Origin: Lineus longissimus
Lineage: Eukaryota; Nemertea; Pilidiophora; Heteronemertea; Lineidae
Length of the DNA stretch: 60,000 bases
NCBI RefSeq assembly: GCF_910592395.1
Contig: NC_088308.1
Span: 4,032,001-4,092,000 of the forward strand
Direction: 5' to 3'
Shown here: positions 58,352 through 60,000 of the stretch, one piece after another
Layout: each line of letters opens with the position of its first letter
Position numbering within the stretch: position 1 is the stretch's first letter
Made by a program: the position numbers and the translations under genes
Notes under the pieces: generated by a model
Database searches by the model: none
Told to the model about the DNA's origin: nothing
Seen by the model: the letters and a program-made list of their open reading frames with translations, nothing else

Positions 58352-59572
58352 TCAGAACTTCAAATCCAAGTAGTCTACCATCAGGTTTGGAAGTGGAAGA
58401 CTCGCTAAACTCGAGGATAAATTGTCATCGCCTTTGAGGCACCTCCTGACTTCACATCGGGCAAGGTGGCGGAGACTACCTGGTCCCTTCACGGTCAAGT
58501 CGACAAAGTTCGCATGGATGCACTGATACTCGGGATTTGTTGGTGCGGTGCTGATATTCCGGGACACAATGACTGGGAACACGGGCATAGTTCTCTTAAA
58601 CATCTCAAGACACTCAACAAGTTTGTCTTCCCTCATCTTCATGTCGTTTTGTAACTTCTGAATCTCCTCTGTCGTCTCTTCGTGGAAGCCGTGCGTCCGC
58701 CAAAACACGAGTGCGTTGAGTTTGCTGACAAGGACATAGAGAGGCTGGTGGAAGCGAGAATTATATGCGAGAAAGTTTGGAAGCTTTGGATTAGGTTTCG
58801 CAACTGGGCTTGCACCGTATCGCAGTAGGAGTTGAACAGCTTCTGGGCTGGAGGAATGACAAGCCAGCAGCAACGGGGTACAGCCACGACAGTTCTGCAG
58901 AGGCGCGTCCACAAATGTCACCTCCTGCTTTGCAAGTAAGGGGTGGACCTCCATCATTCCAGTACCGACAACCACATTTTGGAAGGACAGATTTGAAACT
59001 TTTAGATTTGCTGAATGTCGGAGAAAATATTCTAAAGCATGAAGTCGTTCTTTAGCGATGTGTCCTTCTTTATCGTTGTAGGGAAACGGGTACAAATTTG
59101 TCTCAATCTCAAACACGAATGAAAGTTGGTCAAGGAATTCGAACCACGGATCGAATGTTTTCGTCGCTTGAAAGACAGTGTATAAAATCAATCGAACAAG
59201 TTCCGAGTCCTTGATGTCATACTTCTGGCACAGATGAGCAGCAATATACAAAGTTTCTAAGGCATTTTCAAATCGATTTGAATCTACGAGGTCAAGATTC
59301 CCCATCGTACTCTCAGTCGCCTCGGCGAAATATTTCACGCCATCTTTCACGATGTCTTTAACAACATGGCTGTAGTCACAACTTCCGCGAATATGACGGT
59401 ATAAGGTGTTACGAACCTTTGCCGCTAAATCCTTTCGTACAAAACAATTATAACCAAAACTTTCCTGGCAAACTACGAAAATATTCTTTTTCATGGTGAA
59501 AATCGACGCCCACCTGTAGTGGCTGTACGTCATCAAAGACGCCAAGGAGTAAAAGGGGCGTCGTGACGTCAT
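58352..59572 (-). CDS. ASB: Ankyrin repeat and SOCS box protein (ASB family, ASB17-like layout)
   Basis: A 406-residue frame. ASB proteins recruit substrates to Elongin B/C-Cullin 5 ubiquitin ligases. One clear ankyrin repeat lies at residues 230-256 (GCTPLLLACHSSSPEAVQLL then LRYGASP). The long helical N-terminal part shows no clear repeats. The SOCS box is at 363-406: GPGSLRHLARCEVRRCL is the BC box and LPLPNLMVDYLDL is the Cul5 box (LPLP 392-395). One clear ankyrin repeat plus a C-terminal SOCS box resembles ASB17. Ala371 replaces the Cys usual in BC boxes. Met14 or Met27 could be the true start, because a CRE overlaps the first ATG. No introns are needed. Confidence 0.82.
   Translation of the reverse strand: MTSRRPFYSLASLMTYSHYRWASIFTMKKNIFVVCQESFGYNCFVRKDLAAKVRNTLYRHIRGSCDYSHVVKDIVKDGVKYFAEATESTMGNLDLVDSNRFENALETLYIAAHLCQKYDIKDSELVRLILYTVFQATKTFDPWFEFLDQLSFVFEIETNLYPFPYNDKEGHIAKERLHALEYFLRHSANLKVSNLSFQNVVVGTGMMEVHPLLAKQEVTFVDAPLQNCRGCTPLLLACHSSSPEAVQLLLRYGASPVAKPNPKLPNFLAYNSRFHQPLYVLVSKLNALVFWRTHGFHEETTEEIQKLQNDMKMREDKLVECLEMFKRTMPVFPVIVSRNISTAPTNPEYQCIHANFVDLTVKGPGSLRHLARCEVRRCLKGDDNLSSSLASLPLPNLMVDYLDLKF
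59564..59571 (-). promoter_or_regulatory. TGACGTCA overlapping the first ATG of the ASB-like frame
   Basis: The first in-frame ATG of the ASB-like gene is part of ATGACGTCA, a full CRE palindrome. If the site is functional in the promoter, translation probably starts at a later Met. If the first ATG is used, the site is incidental. Confidence 0.3.
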
Positions 59573-60000
59573 TTGCCCAAATATCGACAGCGAAAGGTGC
59601 TTTTCGCACTGTTGGAGAAAAGACGCGACGCACTGACTTTATCACGCGAGATTTGCAAAATTAAACCGAGTCACGTGGCATCAATAGCATGATACCAGAA
59701 AATTCAAGACCAAGGTAAGGAGGCCTACATTCTTTTTAGTTTTGAATGAAGATGATTATGATGATTATCTGACTAATTTCAATGATGAACGATAACTTTC
59801 TCTCTATTCTTCCCGTGTCTCCCCAGATCACAACGCTCAAAATGCTAGCTGCACGAACAAAATCCAATACACGAATAAGTGGTGATCCCCAGATATAGCC
59901 GGGCTACTGGAGCGCAATTTTCCAGTTCGATGGTCGCGAGTCACGGATATGATCATGGAATTAGAATAAGCGCCTACTATACCAACTCCAAAAACAGCTG
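59573..60000. other. Upstream flank of the ASB-like gene
   Basis: This should hold the promoter of the minus-strand ASB-like gene. A GAGTCACGTGGC E-box lies at about 59668-59679. No TATA box is evident and no other gene is seen up to the window edge. Confidence 0.35.

Overview
The window is nuclear DNA of an animal. Coding sequence is split by GT-AG introns, and the DNA between genes is AT-rich and full of minisatellites, fold-back elements, tRNA-derived SINEs and a LINE remnant. The gene families (eukaryotic GFAT, GPRIN, ASB) are metazoan. The compact introns and the recurrent ACATGTA motif suggest a marine invertebrate, perhaps a lophotrochozoan. That last step is an impression, not a demonstration.

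1-21 kb, plus strand: a complete gene for glutamine:fructose-6-phosphate aminotransferase (GFPT/GFAT), the entry enzyme of the hexosamine pathway. Nineteen constitutive exons can be placed from a 7-nt first exon (730-736) to the stop at 18634-18636. They sum to 2052 nt, or 683 codons plus stop, matching the length of the short vertebrate isoforms. The 7.1-kb intron 8 lies at the position where vertebrate GFPT1 carries its muscle-type alternative exon. It holds three good small cassette-exon candidates (42, 33 and 18 nt) and one marginal 6-nt candidate. All are phase 1-1 and would keep the frame. The next intron contains a 31-unit minisatellite with two interchangeable unit lengths.

21-35 kb: no convincing complete gene. 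There is a degenerate ~78-bp repeat field interrupted by the 3' tail of a LINE reverse transcriptase, then mostly unique AT-rich DNA. At 31.7-31.9 kb a CCAAT box, a TATA-like box, a good start context and a strong splice donor suggest a possible first exon of an unidentified gene. A G17 tract and a fold-back element lie near 32.7 kb.

35-37 kb, minus strand: a single-exon 480-codon gene of the GPRIN family (G-protein-regulated inducer of neurite outgrowth), recognised by its C-terminal domain. A perfect cAMP response element lies about 90 bp upstream.

37-58 kb: gene-poor. It holds several near-perfect hairpins (38.2, 43.1, 52.5 and 52.7 kb), a regular 42/84-bp satellite, a fold-back rich in TGACG motifs, local duplications and a minus-strand SINE.

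58-60 kb, minus strand: a 406-codon ankyrin/SOCS-box (ASB) protein, a putative Cullin-5 ubiquitin-ligase substrate receptor. Its BC box has Ala where the family usually has Cys.

The three genes have no evident pathway link. The most unusual window-wide signal is 13 exact copies of the palindrome TGACGTCA, all between 28 and 60 kb.
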